Positions 1 through 8,124 of a stretch of DNA of 21,771 bases are shown piece by piece. Source of the DNA: Actinomycetota bacterium (GTDB taxonomy: Bacteria > Actinomycetota > Thermoleophilia > Gaiellales > Gaiellaceae); the NCBI GenBank assembly GCA_013812265.1, contig JACCTQ010000223.1, forward strand, positions 1-21,771, written 5' to 3'. Numbering within the stretch: the stretch's first letter is position 1; the number at the start of each line of letters is the position of its first letter. The translations under genes and the position numbers were made by a program. A model generated the notes under the pieces. It made no database searches. It had not been told where the DNA came from and saw only the letters and a program-made list of their open reading frames with translations.

Positions 1-1
1 C

Positions 2-838
2 GCGATCGTCGGCACGGGCGCGCTCGTCCGTTTGACCGCCTCGGGGCTCGGGTGCGAGAGCTGGCCGGGCTGCGAGCAGCGGAGCTTCTTTCCGGCAAGC
101 GACGTGCACGGCGCCATCGAGTTCGGAAATCGCGTGTTCGGGATCGTCCCCATCACGCTCAGCATCGTCTGCTGGCTCGCCGCCACGCGGACGCCGGGCT
201 TGCCGAGGTGGACGCGCCGCGTGGCCCTCGGTGTCGCGCTCGGCACGTTCGCACAGGCGCCGCTCGGCCTCGCGACCATCGTGTCGGACCTGCACCCGCT
301 GCTCGTCATGTCGCACTTCCTGCTCGCTCTCCTCGTGCTGGGCGGCGCGGTTGTGGTGGCGATCGAGGGGCTCGGCCTCGTTCGCGGACGTGCGTCGGGG
401 AGACCGCCGCCCGAGCTTCGGCGGCTCGGGCTGGTGCTTGCAGCCTCGTGCCTGGGACTCGTCGTCACGGGCGCGTTCGTCACTGCGTCGGGGCCTCACC
501 CGGGCGACCGCGCAGATATCCGGCGGCTCGGCACGCTGCCCGACACGCTGTGGGTGCACGTGCGCGTAACCGCGCTGTTCGGCTGCGCTCTCCTGTACCT
601 CCTCGGCTACCTCACAGCGCGCCGCGACCGGCTGCCGCGCCTCTTTCGGGCAGGTCTCGTGCTGCTGGGGCTGGTGCTCGCGCAGATGGGGCTCGGCGAG
701 CTGCAGTACCGCACCGAGCTGCCGTGGGGGCTCGTACTCTTGCACGTGATCCTGGCCACCGCCGTCTGGGCAGCGACGGTTGCGCTCGTGACGCTCCTGT
801 GGCGCCCGCCCCGCTTGTACGGCCCGGACGCAGCGTAG
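2..838 (+). CDS. ctaA: Heme A synthase (CtaA/COX15 family), 5' end outside window
   Basis: Integral membrane enzyme that oxidises the C8 methyl of heme O to give heme A for aa3-type cytochrome oxidases. The reading frame is already open at base 2 and reads GALVRLTASGLGCESWPGC, the conserved first-loop region of the family, so the TTG at 32 is internal and the true start lies upstream. Typical family marks follow: the HGAIEFGNR segment with a candidate heme-ligand His, HPLLVMSHFLLALLVLG, the SGPHPGDR loop, DTLWVHVRVTALF, and a last membrane helix carrying LLHVILA. About 278 residues are visible, with several hydrophobic helices. The stop codon TAG at 836-838 also forms the first half of the probable -10 element of the next gene. 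Family call is secure; the missing N-terminus cannot be judged. Confidence 0.92.
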   Translation, partial: AIVGTGALVRLTASGLGCESWPGCEQRSFFPASDVHGAIEFGNRVFGIVPITLSIVCWLAATRTPGLPRWTRRVALGVALGTFAQAPLGLATIVSDLHPLLVMSHFLLALLVLGGAVVVAIEGLGLVRGRASGRPPPELRRLGLVLAASCLGLVVTGAFVTASGPHPGDRADIRRLGTLPDTLWVHVRVTALFGCALLYLLGYLTARRDRLPRLFRAGLVLLGLVLAQMGLGELQYRTELPWGLVLLHVILATAVWAATVALVTLLWRPPRLYGPDAA

Positions 839-841
839 ACT
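836..841 (+). promoter_or_regulatory. Probable -10 element (TAGACT) of the PAC2 gene
   Basis: TAGACT ends 7 bases before the ATG at 848, so transcription would begin at or next to the start codon (leaderless mRNA). A TTG-containing hexamer (TTGTAC, 815-820) lies 15 bases upstream and could be a weak -35. No Shine-Dalgarno precedes the ATG, only a run of C. The hexamer begins with the ctaA stop codon. Confidence 0.5.
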
Positions 842-847
842 TCCCCC

Positions 848-1735
848 ATGCCAGCCGAGTTGCAGTTCTCTTCCCGTCCCGAGCTCGTCCGACCTCTCAT
901 GATCGCCGCCTTTCGCGGCTGGAACGACGGCGGTCAGGGCGCATCGCTCGCGGGCGGGTATCTGGCGAAGACCTGGGAGGCCGAGCGCTTCGCCGAGTTC
1001 GATCCCGAGACGTTCTTCGACTTTCAGGCGACGCGACCGCACGTCTCGCTCGAAGAGGGGCTGACGCGGCGCGTGGACTGGCCCGAGAACGCGTTCTACC
1101 ACGCTCGCGTCCCGGGAACCGACCGCGACGCGGTCCTGCTCCTCGGCATCGAGCCGAATCTGCGCTGGAGAACCTTCACCGATCTCATCGTCGGCCTGGC
1201 CGGCGAGCTCGGCGTCGAGCTCGTCGTGACGCTGGGCTCGCTGCTGGCCGATGTCCCGCACACTCGCCCTTCTCCCGTAACCGGGAGCGCCAGCGACCCC
1301 GCGCTCGTGGAGTCGCTCGGGCTCTCGGCCTCGCGCTACGAAGGTCCCACCGGCATCGTGGGCGTGCTCCACGACGCTTGCAAGCGAGCGTCGATCCCGT
1401 CGGTGAGCTTCTGGGCGGCGGTGCCCCACTACGTCTCCCTCACTCCGAGCCCGCGCGCCGCGAAGGCGCTCTGTGAGCGCCTTACCGACCTGGTCGAGGG
1501 CACGATCGACACGGCCGAGCTCGAGGAGGCCTCGAGCAACTACACGGAGCAGGTCAGCGAGGCCGTCGCCTCCGACGCCGATACGGCGGCCTACGTGGAG
1601 GAGCTCGAGCAGCGCGCCGACGCTCTCGGCGAGGAGGCCGACATTCCGTCGGGCGACGCGCTTGCGGCCGAGCTCACGCGCTACCTGCGCGAGCGCGAGT
1701 CCGGGAACGGCGAGTCCGGACCCCGCGGGGGGTAG
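848..1735 (+). CDS. PAC2 (proteasome assembly chaperone 2-like) family protein
   Basis: A 295-residue cytosolic protein of the PAC2 family, named after a eukaryotic proteasome assembly chaperone. Actinobacterial members are common, but their role is not firmly established. Visible family features are the N-terminal MIAAFRGWNDGGQGAS segment, VLLLGIEPNLRWRTF, the strand-turn VVTLGSLLADVPHTRP near residue 135, GPTGIVGVLHDAC, and SFWAAVPHYVSLTPSPRAAKAL. The last ~80 residues are a Glu/Ala-rich helical tail typical of actinobacterial members. The ATG at 848 is chosen because it follows a TAGACT hexamer at leaderless spacing. It starts 9 bases after ctaA ends, so it may be read both from ctaA and from its own promoter. 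It converges with the dipZ-like gene. Confidence 0.85.
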   Translation: MPAELQFSSRPELVRPLMIAAFRGWNDGGQGASLAGGYLAKTWEAERFAEFDPETFFDFQATRPHVSLEEGLTRRVDWPENAFYHARVPGTDRDAVLLLGIEPNLRWRTFTDLIVGLAGELGVELVVTLGSLLADVPHTRPSPVTGSASDPALVESLGLSASRYEGPTGIVGVLHDACKRASIPSVSFWAAVPHYVSLTPSPRAAKALCERLTDLVEGTIDTAELEEASSNYTEQVSEAVASDADTAAYVEELEQRADALGEEADIPSGDALAAELTRYLRERESGNGESGPRGG

Positions 1736-1737
1736 TC

Positions 1738-1760
1738 GGCAGGGCCCCCCGGGCCTAGCC
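1738..1760. terminator. Possible bidirectional hairpin terminator between convergent genes
   Basis: Between the PAC2 stop (1733-1735) and the dipZ-like stop (1755-1757) the sequence can fold as GGC-AG-GGCCC, loop CCC, GGGCC-TA-GCC: a 5-bp and a 3-bp G+C stem separated by a 2-base mismatch. There is no T tract on either strand, so it would be a U-less terminator if it works at all. It overlaps the last codons of the minus gene. Confidence 0.3.
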
Positions 1761-3416
1761 GAACGTGAACGCGTAGGCCGAGACCCCGGGCGCGAAACGT
1801 AGCTCGAGCAGGCCCTCTTCGGCCCCGCGACCGTTCACGAGCGTGTAGAGACGGCTACCGCGAACGGCTACGCGGCCATGCCGCTTGCCGTTCAGGAACA
1901 CGTCAACGCGCCCCGATCCGCCGAGCACGAGGTGAACGTCGCGGGCGTAGTAGCGAAGCTGAAGACGGGCCCCTCGGCCTGCCACGCTGCGCTCGTGCCC
2001 GACCCGCCAGACCCCCCCGAGGGCGAGCTCGTCCTGCTCGAGTGCGGTCGGGAGCTGGTAAGCCGCCGGGCGATCGTTGTGGATGGCTGACCCGGCATAG
2101 CGGTCGATGCGGGCGTAGCCCAGATACGTCTCCGGTGTCGTGCGCTCGCCCGAGGGCCCCTTCGCCTTTGCCTCGACGGGGGGCGGCAGCCGCACGGGAC
2201 GCTCCGCGAGCAGCCGCCGGATCAGCATTTCGGTCTCCTCGTACTCGCCCTCTCCGAAATGTGCGTAACGCACATGTCCGCGGCGGTCGATCAAGTACTT
2301 CGCCGGCCAGTACTGATTCGAGTACGCGTTCCAGGTCTCGTAGTCGTTGTCGATCGCGACCGGATAGCGGATCCCCAGGCTGGAGACCGCCTTGCGCACG
2401 TTGGACGCGACATGCTCGAACGCGAACTCGGGCGTGTGGACGCCGACGATGGTGAGACCGCGCCGCCGGTACGCGGAGTCCCATGCCTTCACGTACGGGA
2501 GCGTGCGCAGGCAGTTGATGCAGGAGTACGTCCAGAAATCGACGAGCACCACGTTTCCCCGCAGGTGGGGCAGCGAGAGCGGCGATCCGGCGGGCGTATT
2601 GAGCCACTGCGACACTCCGACGAAGTCCGGAGCGGCCCCGTAGTCCTCGAGCGGCGCACTCTGCTCCGCCCGCGCCGCGCCGCTCGGCGCGCCCCGCACG
2701 CGAGCCAACTCGCGCTCTGCCGGCCCGCTGCGCTCCACCTGTCGCTGGAGCGCCTCGGTGTAGCCGGGCACGGCAGTCTGGAAGCGCCGGTCGACGTTGA
2801 AGACGATCGCGAGCGCAGTCGCGGCGATCACGACGCCGAGTACCCTGCGCACGCTCTGTGCATGCGTGCGGATCAGCTTCGTCGCGCCTACCGCGCGGTT
2901 CCCTGTAACGGCGACGGCCAGCATGGGCAGCGCCGCGCCCAAGGCGTAGGAGAAGGTGAGGAGGAACGACTCGGCGTCGAGGCTGCGGTTGGCGGCGAGC
3001 ACGGTTACGGCGGCGAGCACCGGTCCGGCGCACGGGACGAACACGAGTCCGAGGCTCAACCCGAGCACGAAGCCACCGCCCAGATTGCCTCCACGTCGGC
3101 GCGTCAGGGGCAGAAACGGGCGCTCGAGCAGTCGGCCGACCTGCGGGAAGATGAGAGTGGCGGCGAGGAGGAAGAGCAGAACGAGCGCAAGATTCCTCAG
3201 GAAGTCCTTGGGCAGTCCAAGCTGGTCGAGCAGCCAGGCAGCCGTGAGGGTGAAGACGGTGAAGCTCGCGACGAGCCCGGCGATGATCGCGTACGGCCGC
3301 CTGCGGCCTCCGCTGGCCGAGCCGGCGAGCAGGATCGGCAGCACCGGTAGAACGCACGGCGAGACCGCGGTGATGACACCGGCGAGGAAACCGATCGCGA
3401 GCAGGACGAGCATCAT
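1755..3416 (-). CDS. dipZ: DipZ-like fusion: CcdA membrane domain, thioredoxin-like domain, C-terminal beta domain
   Basis: A 553-residue membrane thiol-redox protein. Residues 1-210 are a CcdA/DsbD-type transmembrane domain that moves electrons across the membrane, with the expected cysteine pair: C21 in SPCVLPVLP and C129 in VPCAGPVL. Residues ~260-405 are an extracytoplasmic thioredoxin/AhpC-like domain whose active site is WTYSCINC (C299, C302), the CxxC variant usual in mycobacterial DipZ. The last ~125 residues match the beta-rich C-terminal domain of DipZ. It probably supplies reductant for extracytoplasmic disulfide handling or cytochrome maturation. The start at 3416 is chosen because GGAGG lies 6 bases upstream and the CcdA helix starts at once; the frame is open to 3632, but that extension is Arg/Pro-rich and lies inside the helicase gene. 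It begins 43 bases after the helicase stop, so the two may be cotranscribed. Confidence 0.88.
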   Translation of the reverse strand: MMLVLLAIGFLAGVITAVSPCVLPVLPILLAGSASGGRRRPYAIIAGLVASFTVFTLTAAWLLDQLGLPKDFLRNLALVLLFLLAATLIFPQVGRLLERPFLPLTRRRGGNLGGGFVLGLSLGLVFVPCAGPVLAAVTVLAANRSLDAESFLLTFSYALGAALPMLAVAVTGNRAVGATKLIRTHAQSVRRVLGVVIAATALAIVFNVDRRFQTAVPGYTEALQRQVERSGPAERELARVRGAPSGAARAEQSAPLEDYGAAPDFVGVSQWLNTPAGSPLSLPHLRGNVVLVDFWTYSCINCLRTLPYVKAWDSAYRRRGLTIVGVHTPEFAFEHVASNVRKAVSSLGIRYPVAIDNDYETWNAYSNQYWPAKYLIDRRGHVRYAHFGEGEYEETEMLIRRLLAERPVRLPPPVEAKAKGPSGERTTPETYLGYARIDRYAGSAIHNDRPAAYQLPTALEQDELALGGVWRVGHERSVAGRGARLQLRYYARDVHLVLGGSGRVDVFLNGKRHGRVAVRGSRLYTLVNGRGAEEGLLELRFAPGVSAYAFTFG

Positions 3417-3459
3417 CTCGAGCCTCCGGCACCGTAGCGCCCGATTTCTTGCGCCGGGC

Positions 3460-5991
3460 TTAAAGCGTCTGCGGCTTCTCGGCGGTCTCGACCGGCGTGG
3501 GGCCGACGTCGGAAGGCACGCCTTCCGGCGAGTCCCCGTTCCCGGTGGCCGGGTTCGTGACGTCGACGCCGCCCGTTTCGCCGGTGCCGTTCTGCGCTGC
3601 TGCGGTCTCCGTCGGCCGTCGCTGCCCACCACGCTTCCGCCGGCGACGGCGTCGCGGCTTTCCGGAAGTGAGCTTCGGCGCAGGCAGGTTGTCGGCCAGC
3701 GCGTGTGCTATCTCGGAGAAGGTCCCGAGCCGCTCGCGTGCCGCGTCCAGAACCTGCGTCGCGCGAGGCGTGTAGCCCTCGGCCGAGGCCAGCAACGCGA
3801 CGCCCACCTGGATCGGGACCTCGAGGGCAGCCTTGCCGAGCTTGGCTGCATTTTCCTCGTGCCGCTGGCCGCGCGAGTTCGCGAGGGCTCCTAGCAGACG
3901 CTTCGCCTCCGGATACTCGACGCTCGCCCTGCGGTCCTGCACCTTGCGCGTGGCGCGGGCGAGCTTCCAGGTCCAGCGGGCGAGAATCTGCTCAGGCGCA
4001 TCGGCTTTCCCTTCGCCGATCGCTCGCAGGAGGACACGGGCGCCCGGCAAACGATCCTTCTCCCACGTCGGCGCCTGGATGACGAGGGTCACGAGGTCGT
4101 CGAAGCTCGCACGATCGACCGTCATCCCGGCGCGGTCGGCCAGCGCCGTCATTCTGAGCCTTCGGTTCGGGTTCTCCGCGGCGCAAGTGAAGAGGAACTG
4201 CTCGAGGCAGGCGCGGCTTGCGCGCCCGTCGGTGAGCTTCTTCGCGAACTCGGCGCGCTCGTCGAAGCGGACCTGTCGCCCGGCGATCGAGGCCCAGAAG
4301 CGCTGCTCGTCCTCGTCCAGGAACTTCGGGTCCACCCGCTGCCATTCCCGGGTGATCACGCCGAGGCGCCGTTTCACGTCGGGGGTCACCGGGACGAGCC
4401 ACGCAGCGGGCGCGAGCTTGCGCCGCGTACGGCGGGGCAGGCGCCGGCGGGGCGCGGGGGTCACGCGCGCGCCTTCGCGGTAGAAGTCGGAATCGAGAAG
4501 GCTGTGCAGCGAGATCACGCGGTCGTTGTGCGTAGCAGACTTGGGCACGAAATCCACCACGACACCGGCCTCTTTGCGCGGATGGATTCGCATGATGCGG
4601 CCGATGCGCTGCTGGTACACCCGGCGGCTGGCCGTCGGGGCCAAGTGCATGCAGACGGTGGCACGCGGGGAGTTCCACCCTTCAGCGAGCAGCATCGCAT
4701 TGATCAGGACGTTGATCTCGCCACGCTCGTACGCCGCCAGGGTTTCCGCCAGCTTGACGGGAGGCGTGCGTCCGCTCACGGCCTCGGCGCGGAGGCCGGC
4801 CGCCCGAAACTCCGTCGCGAGGTTGTAGGCGTGGTCGACACCCGCCGCGTAGACGATGCCCGGCGTGTGGTCGAAACGGTCGCGATACAGACTTGCGGCG
4901 GCCTGGTTCAGCGCCTGGTGGTCGAGCGCGGCTGCCAGTGCACCCTCGTCGAAGTCTCCACCCACGATGGGCACGGACGAGATCGCCGCCGCCGGAGGAA
5001 CACGCAGGCTGCGAAGCGGTGCGATCAAACCGCGACGCGCCGCGTCGCCGAGGGGCAGATCGTCGACGGATGCCGGGAAGACGTCCGAGACCTGCTTGGC
5101 GATCAGATTCTCGGTGGCCGTCATGCCGATGTAGATCGGCTCCGGAAAACTGCGGATGGCCGCGCTCGTCTTCTCGCCGAGAGCGGTGTGAGCCTCGTCG
5201 CAGATCACGAGCTGGTACGTGTCCCGGCTCAGATCGCCGACGTGGCGCGCGAACCAGGCGTACGTCTGAATAGTTAGTGGATTGCCCGCGAGCGGATCCT
5301 TGCCCGTCTCGATAGCCGCTGCGAAACGGTCGCCGTACCCCTCGGTTGCCAGCTCGCGGTTGAACTGGGACACGAGGAGGCGGCGGTGGGTCAGGATCAG
5401 GACCCCGAGCGAGCGTGCCGCGTCCACGAAACCGGCGGCGGCGATCGTCTTGCCCGAGGCGGTCGGATGCCGGAAGCGGAACCTTCGCACGGCGCCTGAG
5501 TCCTCGGCCGCCGGCATGTCGAGCTCGTCGCCCTCGAGCTCCTCGCCCTCGAGCTCCTCTTCCTCATCGTCCTCACCCTCGGCAAGGTCCTCGACCGTCG
5601 CCCCGTTCACGCTCAGTTGCGGCTCGGCTGATTGCTGGTTGGCGGCGATCAGCTCGGTCAGCATTCCGGCGAGGGCGTCGACCTGATGCCGGCGCAACTC
5701 GGTACCAGACGCCAGATGAGGCGGCCGCTCGCTGAGCACTCGCTCGAGCCCCAGCATGAGTCCGAAGCGCACCTTCCACTCCCTGGAGGGGGCCTGGCGA
5801 CCGGCTGCGATCTCCGAGAGCGCCTCGTCGAGCGCGCGGCGGCGTGACGTCCCCGGAGCCAGGGCGACGTCGGGATCCTCGTCCGGGCGCAGGAACGGCT
5901 CGCCGGCCCACGCGTCGGCGCGCGCGGCGGCATCGGCGAGGGTATCCCCTGCCTCAGGCATCATCGTCGGGTGCTCAGTCGTCTTCTGCAT
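3460..5991 (-). CDS. DEAD/DEAH-box (superfamily 2) helicase with acidic insert and basic C-terminus
   Basis: An 843-residue ATP-dependent nucleic-acid helicase or translocase of the ResIII-like SF2 type. Motifs in order: LRRHQVDAL near residue 100, Walker A TASGKT at 177-182, LILTHRRLL, DEAH at 265-268, TAT at 291-293, and QQRIGRIMRIHP (motif VI) near 465. Between the RHQ motif and Walker A lies an acidic stretch (138-157) made by three 15-base DNA repeats. The region after ~520 is helical and unassigned. The C-terminus carries KPRRRRRRKRGG, probably a nucleic-acid contact. The ATG at 5991 is preferred over a TTG at 6072 because a good promoter hexamer overlaps that TTG; ATGs at 5964 and 5961 remain possible. 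None has a clear ribosome site. The substrate (DNA or RNA) is not evident. Confidence 0.8.
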   Translation of the reverse strand: MQKTTEHPTMMPEAGDTLADAAARADAWAGEPFLRPDEDPDVALAPGTSRRRALDEALSEIAAGRQAPSREWKVRFGLMLGLERVLSERPPHLASGTELRRHQVDALAGMLTELIAANQQSAEPQLSVNGATVEDLAEGEDDEEEELEGEELEGDELDMPAAEDSGAVRRFRFRHPTASGKTIAAAGFVDAARSLGVLILTHRRLLVSQFNRELATEGYGDRFAAAIETGKDPLAGNPLTIQTYAWFARHVGDLSRDTYQLVICDEAHTALGEKTSAAIRSFPEPIYIGMTATENLIAKQVSDVFPASVDDLPLGDAARRGLIAPLRSLRVPPAAAISSVPIVGGDFDEGALAAALDHQALNQAAASLYRDRFDHTPGIVYAAGVDHAYNLATEFRAAGLRAEAVSGRTPPVKLAETLAAYERGEINVLINAMLLAEGWNSPRATVCMHLAPTASRRVYQQRIGRIMRIHPRKEAGVVVDFVPKSATHNDRVISLHSLLDSDFYREGARVTPAPRRRLPRRTRRKLAPAAWLVPVTPDVKRRLGVITREWQRVDPKFLDEDEQRFWASIAGRQVRFDERAEFAKKLTDGRASRACLEQFLFTCAAENPNRRLRMTALADRAGMTVDRASFDDLVTLVIQAPTWEKDRLPGARVLLRAIGEGKADAPEQILARWTWKLARATRKVQDRRASVEYPEAKRLLGALANSRGQRHEENAAKLGKAALEVPIQVGVALLASAEGYTPRATQVLDAARERLGTFSEIAHALADNLPAPKLTSGKPRRRRRRKRGGQRRPTETAAAQNGTGETGGVDVTNPATGNGDSPEGVPSDVGPTPVETAEKPQTL
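5521..5565. repeat. Three tandem 15-base repeats encoding an acidic pentapeptide
   Basis: Three contiguous 15-base units, gagctcgtcgccctc, gagctcctcgccctc and gagctcctcttcctc, differ at only one to three positions. On the minus strand they encode consecutive Glu/Gly-rich pentapeptides (EEELE, GEELE, GDELD) inside the helicase, just before Walker A. The unit length keeps the frame, so copy number could change without breaking the gene. Confidence 0.8.
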
Positions 5992-5994
5992 GTG

Positions 5995-6016
5995 TGCAGC
6001 ACGTCCGCGTGCTGCA
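5995..6016. promoter_or_regulatory. Perfect 9-bp inverted repeat adjoining the helicase start codon
   Basis: TGCAGCACG and CGTGCTGCA are exact reverse complements separated by 4 bases. The element ends 3 bases before the helicase ATG (5991), where a ribosome site would normally be. As DNA it could be an operator; as RNA it would be a strong 9-bp hairpin with a 4-base loop that could limit ribosome access. It is not the usual actinobacterial LexA box (CGAAC-N4-GTTCG). Confidence 0.45.
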
Positions 6017-6071
6017 ACGTCCACAAGGTGCGGCGCTCGCACGAGGTTCTGTCGGGGAGCGCGCTCTAACA

Positions 6072-6098
6072 ATGATACCGAATCCTGCGGTTTGTAAA
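6072..6098 (-). promoter_or_regulatory. Probable sigma70-type promoter of the helicase gene
   Basis: On the minus strand TTTACA (6098-6093) and TATCAT (6077-6072) each match five of six consensus bases (TTGACA, TATAAT), with a 15-base spacer, slightly short of the usual 16-18. Transcription would start near 6065, giving a leader of about 74 bases before the ATG at 5991 that contains the perfect inverted repeat. The area is conspicuously A+T-rich compared with its surroundings. The predicted start excludes the TTG at 6072 as start codon. Confidence 0.45.
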
Positions 6099-6111
6099 CC
6101 GAAGTCAGACG

Positions 6112-8124
6112 CTACGACACGCGCATGCGGGCCGCGGCCCGCACCTCGGCGAGGGGCCGCCCCACAGTTCCCTCTGAGATTCCGACCTGGTCGAGGTGCC
6201 TCGTGATCCCGCCGAGGAAGAACGGAAAGCCTGCGCCGAGGAGGAGGCACGTGTCCACGTCCGCGGCCTCTGCCACGACACCTTCCTCGAGCAGGAGGAA
6301 GATCTCTTGGGCCATCGCCTCGAGCACGTCTGTCGTGATCTCCTCCACGTCGCGCCGTTCGTCTCGCAGCGGCTCGAGCTCGTCGCTTCCCGACGCATAG
6401 GACGTGAGGGCCGGCGAGGGCCAGAAGCGGTCTGGATAGGCCAGGTGCATGGTCTCGAGCACGTCCTTCGCTACCTGCGGACCCACCATCTGGAGCAGGA
6501 CGGAAGGCGCCATCGGCAAGCCCAGGCGAAGCACCGCCTCGTCCGTCTCATCCACCGTGTTGCCGTTCTCGAGTGCCCGCAGCAGGACCTGGGTCATGCG
6601 CATCAACACTCGGTTGACGACGAATCCCGGGGCGTCGCGCACGAGCACCGGGCTCTTCCTCAACGTCTCCGCAACTCTCCAGGCCGTGGCGAGCGAGTCG
6701 TCGGAGGTCTGGGCGGTGTGGACCAGCTCGACGAGCGGCATGACGGCCACCGGGTTGAAGAAGTGCATGCCGAGCATCCGGTCCGGCTGATCCAACGCGG
6801 CGGCCATCTCCGTCACCGACAGGGCTGACGTGTTCGTGGCGAGCAGCGTGTCCGGCCGGACGAGCTGCTCGACCTCGCGTAACACCTCGCGCTTCAGAGC
6901 GAGGTCCTCGAATACCGCCTCGAGCACGAGGTCGCAGTCCTGGAACCCGTCGTAGGAGGTTGATCCCGTGACGAGCGAGCCGAGGAAGCGCGCCTTGCCC
7001 TCGGCGTAGCGGCCGCGGTTTGCTTCCAGCTCGCCGCGAACGCCGGCGAGAGCCTCGTCCACCCTTGCCTGCTCGAGGTCGCGCAGGACGACGGGAACCT
7101 CCAGCCGTCGCACGAAGAGGCTCGCCAGCTGCGTGGCCATGAGGCCTGCGCCGACGATTCCGACCTTCCGCACCGGACCGGGCTCGGCGCTCGGCCGACC
7201 CGGGGAACGCTTCGCTCGACGCTCGACGAGCTCGAACGCGTACAGGGACGCCTGGGCCTCGTGGCCGAGCAGGAGGTCGGCGAGCGCCTCCTCCTCCTGC
7301 CGGTATCCCTCTTCCACTGTCCACCCGGCCGCGCCCTCGATCAGGTCGAGAGCGCGGTAGGGCGCCGGGGCTGCTCCGTGAACCTGGTCGTCGAGTTGAG
7401 CACGGGCGCGGCGGACGATCTCGCCGACATCATCCGTCCGGGGCATGTCCGGGTGCCTGACCCCGTTTGCCGCGCCGTCGCCCATCCGATCGACGAGGAA
7501 CGCGAGCGAGTCGTCGACGAACTCCGCAGGCTCGAGCAGCCGGTCCGCGAAGCCGACCTCGAGCGCTTGCGCGCCGGTGAGCCGGCGGTTCTGGCGCAGG
7601 GGGTTGGAGACGATCAGCTTGACGGCAGCCTCGGCCCCCACGAGGCGCGGCAGCAGCTGTGTCCCACCCCAGGCTGGGACGATGCCGAGGAAGCACTCGG
7701 GCATGGCGAAGTGGCGAACGGCTGTCGAGATCGTGCGGAGGCGGCAATGGAGCGCGAGCTCCACGCCGCCACCGAGGCAAGCTCCGTTCACGGCTGCCAG
7801 GGTCGGGAAAGGCAGCGCCCGCAGGCGCCCGAAAAGCTCGTGTCCGACTCGGCTCGCGGCGACGACCTCGGCGCGGGTCCGCAACCGTGGGAACTCTTCG
7901 AGATCCGCCCCGGCGGAGAAGAAGAAGGGCTTCCCGGTGATGAGCGCACCCGCCCAGTCACCCCCCTCCAGCTGCGGAAGCAGCCGCTCCAGTGAAGCGA
8001 GCGCGTCCCGTCCGAAGACGGTGGGATGCGCATGGTCGAGGCCGTTGTCGATCGTGACCAGCGCCACCGGGCCCGCCGCCGAATCCACCGGGGCCAGCTT
8101 GAACTCCGTCGATCCGTCAGCCAC
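6112..8124 (-). CDS. fadB: Enoyl-CoA hydratase / 3-hydroxyacyl-CoA dehydrogenase fusion (FadB/FadJ type)
   Basis: A 670-residue bifunctional enzyme of fatty-acid beta-oxidation: hydration of 2-enoyl-CoA, then NAD-dependent oxidation to 3-ketoacyl-CoA. Residues 1-210 are a crotonase domain with oxyanion-loop SAGADL (70-75) and both catalytic glutamates, E122 in LGGGVEL and E143 in MPECFLG. Residues ~320-505 are the dehydrogenase NAD domain (GIVGAGLMATQLA, 322-334) with catalytic H454 in GMHFFNPV. The C-terminal helical domain runs to ~660 and contains GAGFPFFLGG. The GTG at 8124 overlaps the end of the thiolase gene by 8 bases, indicating translational coupling; the longer open frame to 8331 lies inside the thiolase and lacks family similarity. 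Oddity: the dinucleotide loop has Ala330 where many family members have Gly (GxGxMG). Confidence 0.92.
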   Translation of the reverse strand: MADGSTEFKLAPVDSAAGPVALVTIDNGLDHAHPTVFGRDALASLERLLPQLEGGDWAGALITGKPFFFSAGADLEEFPRLRTRAEVVAASRVGHELFGRLRALPFPTLAAVNGACLGGGVELALHCRLRTISTAVRHFAMPECFLGIVPAWGGTQLLPRLVGAEAAVKLIVSNPLRQNRRLTGAQALEVGFADRLLEPAEFVDDSLAFLVDRMGDGAANGVRHPDMPRTDDVGEIVRRARAQLDDQVHGAAPAPYRALDLIEGAAGWTVEEGYRQEEEALADLLLGHEAQASLYAFELVERRAKRSPGRPSAEPGPVRKVGIVGAGLMATQLASLFVRRLEVPVVLRDLEQARVDEALAGVRGELEANRGRYAEGKARFLGSLVTGSTSYDGFQDCDLVLEAVFEDLALKREVLREVEQLVRPDTLLATNTSALSVTEMAAALDQPDRMLGMHFFNPVAVMPLVELVHTAQTSDDSLATAWRVAETLRKSPVLVRDAPGFVVNRVLMRMTQVLLRALENGNTVDETDEAVLRLGLPMAPSVLLQMVGPQVAKDVLETMHLAYPDRFWPSPALTSYASGSDELEPLRDERRDVEEITTDVLEAMAQEIFLLLEEGVVAEAADVDTCLLLGAGFPFFLGGITRHLDQVGISEGTVGRPLAEVRAAARMRVS

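Noticed and set aside
52..1476. Plus-strand frame of 474 codons spanning ctaA and the PAC2 gene
   Set aside because: It overlaps two recognised genes in another frame, and its product is low-complexity Arg/Ala-rich.
1903..3432. Minus-strand frame of 509 codons within the dipZ-like gene
   Set aside because: It is the alternative frame of a gene with clear CcdA and thioredoxin motifs; the peptide is a run of Arg/Ala/Pro with no domain.
3417..3632. N-terminal extension of the dipZ-like protein to a start at 3632
   Set aside because: The extra 72 residues are Arg/Pro-rich and lie inside the helicase 3' end; a GGAGG-preceded ATG at 3416 starts directly at the CcdA helix.
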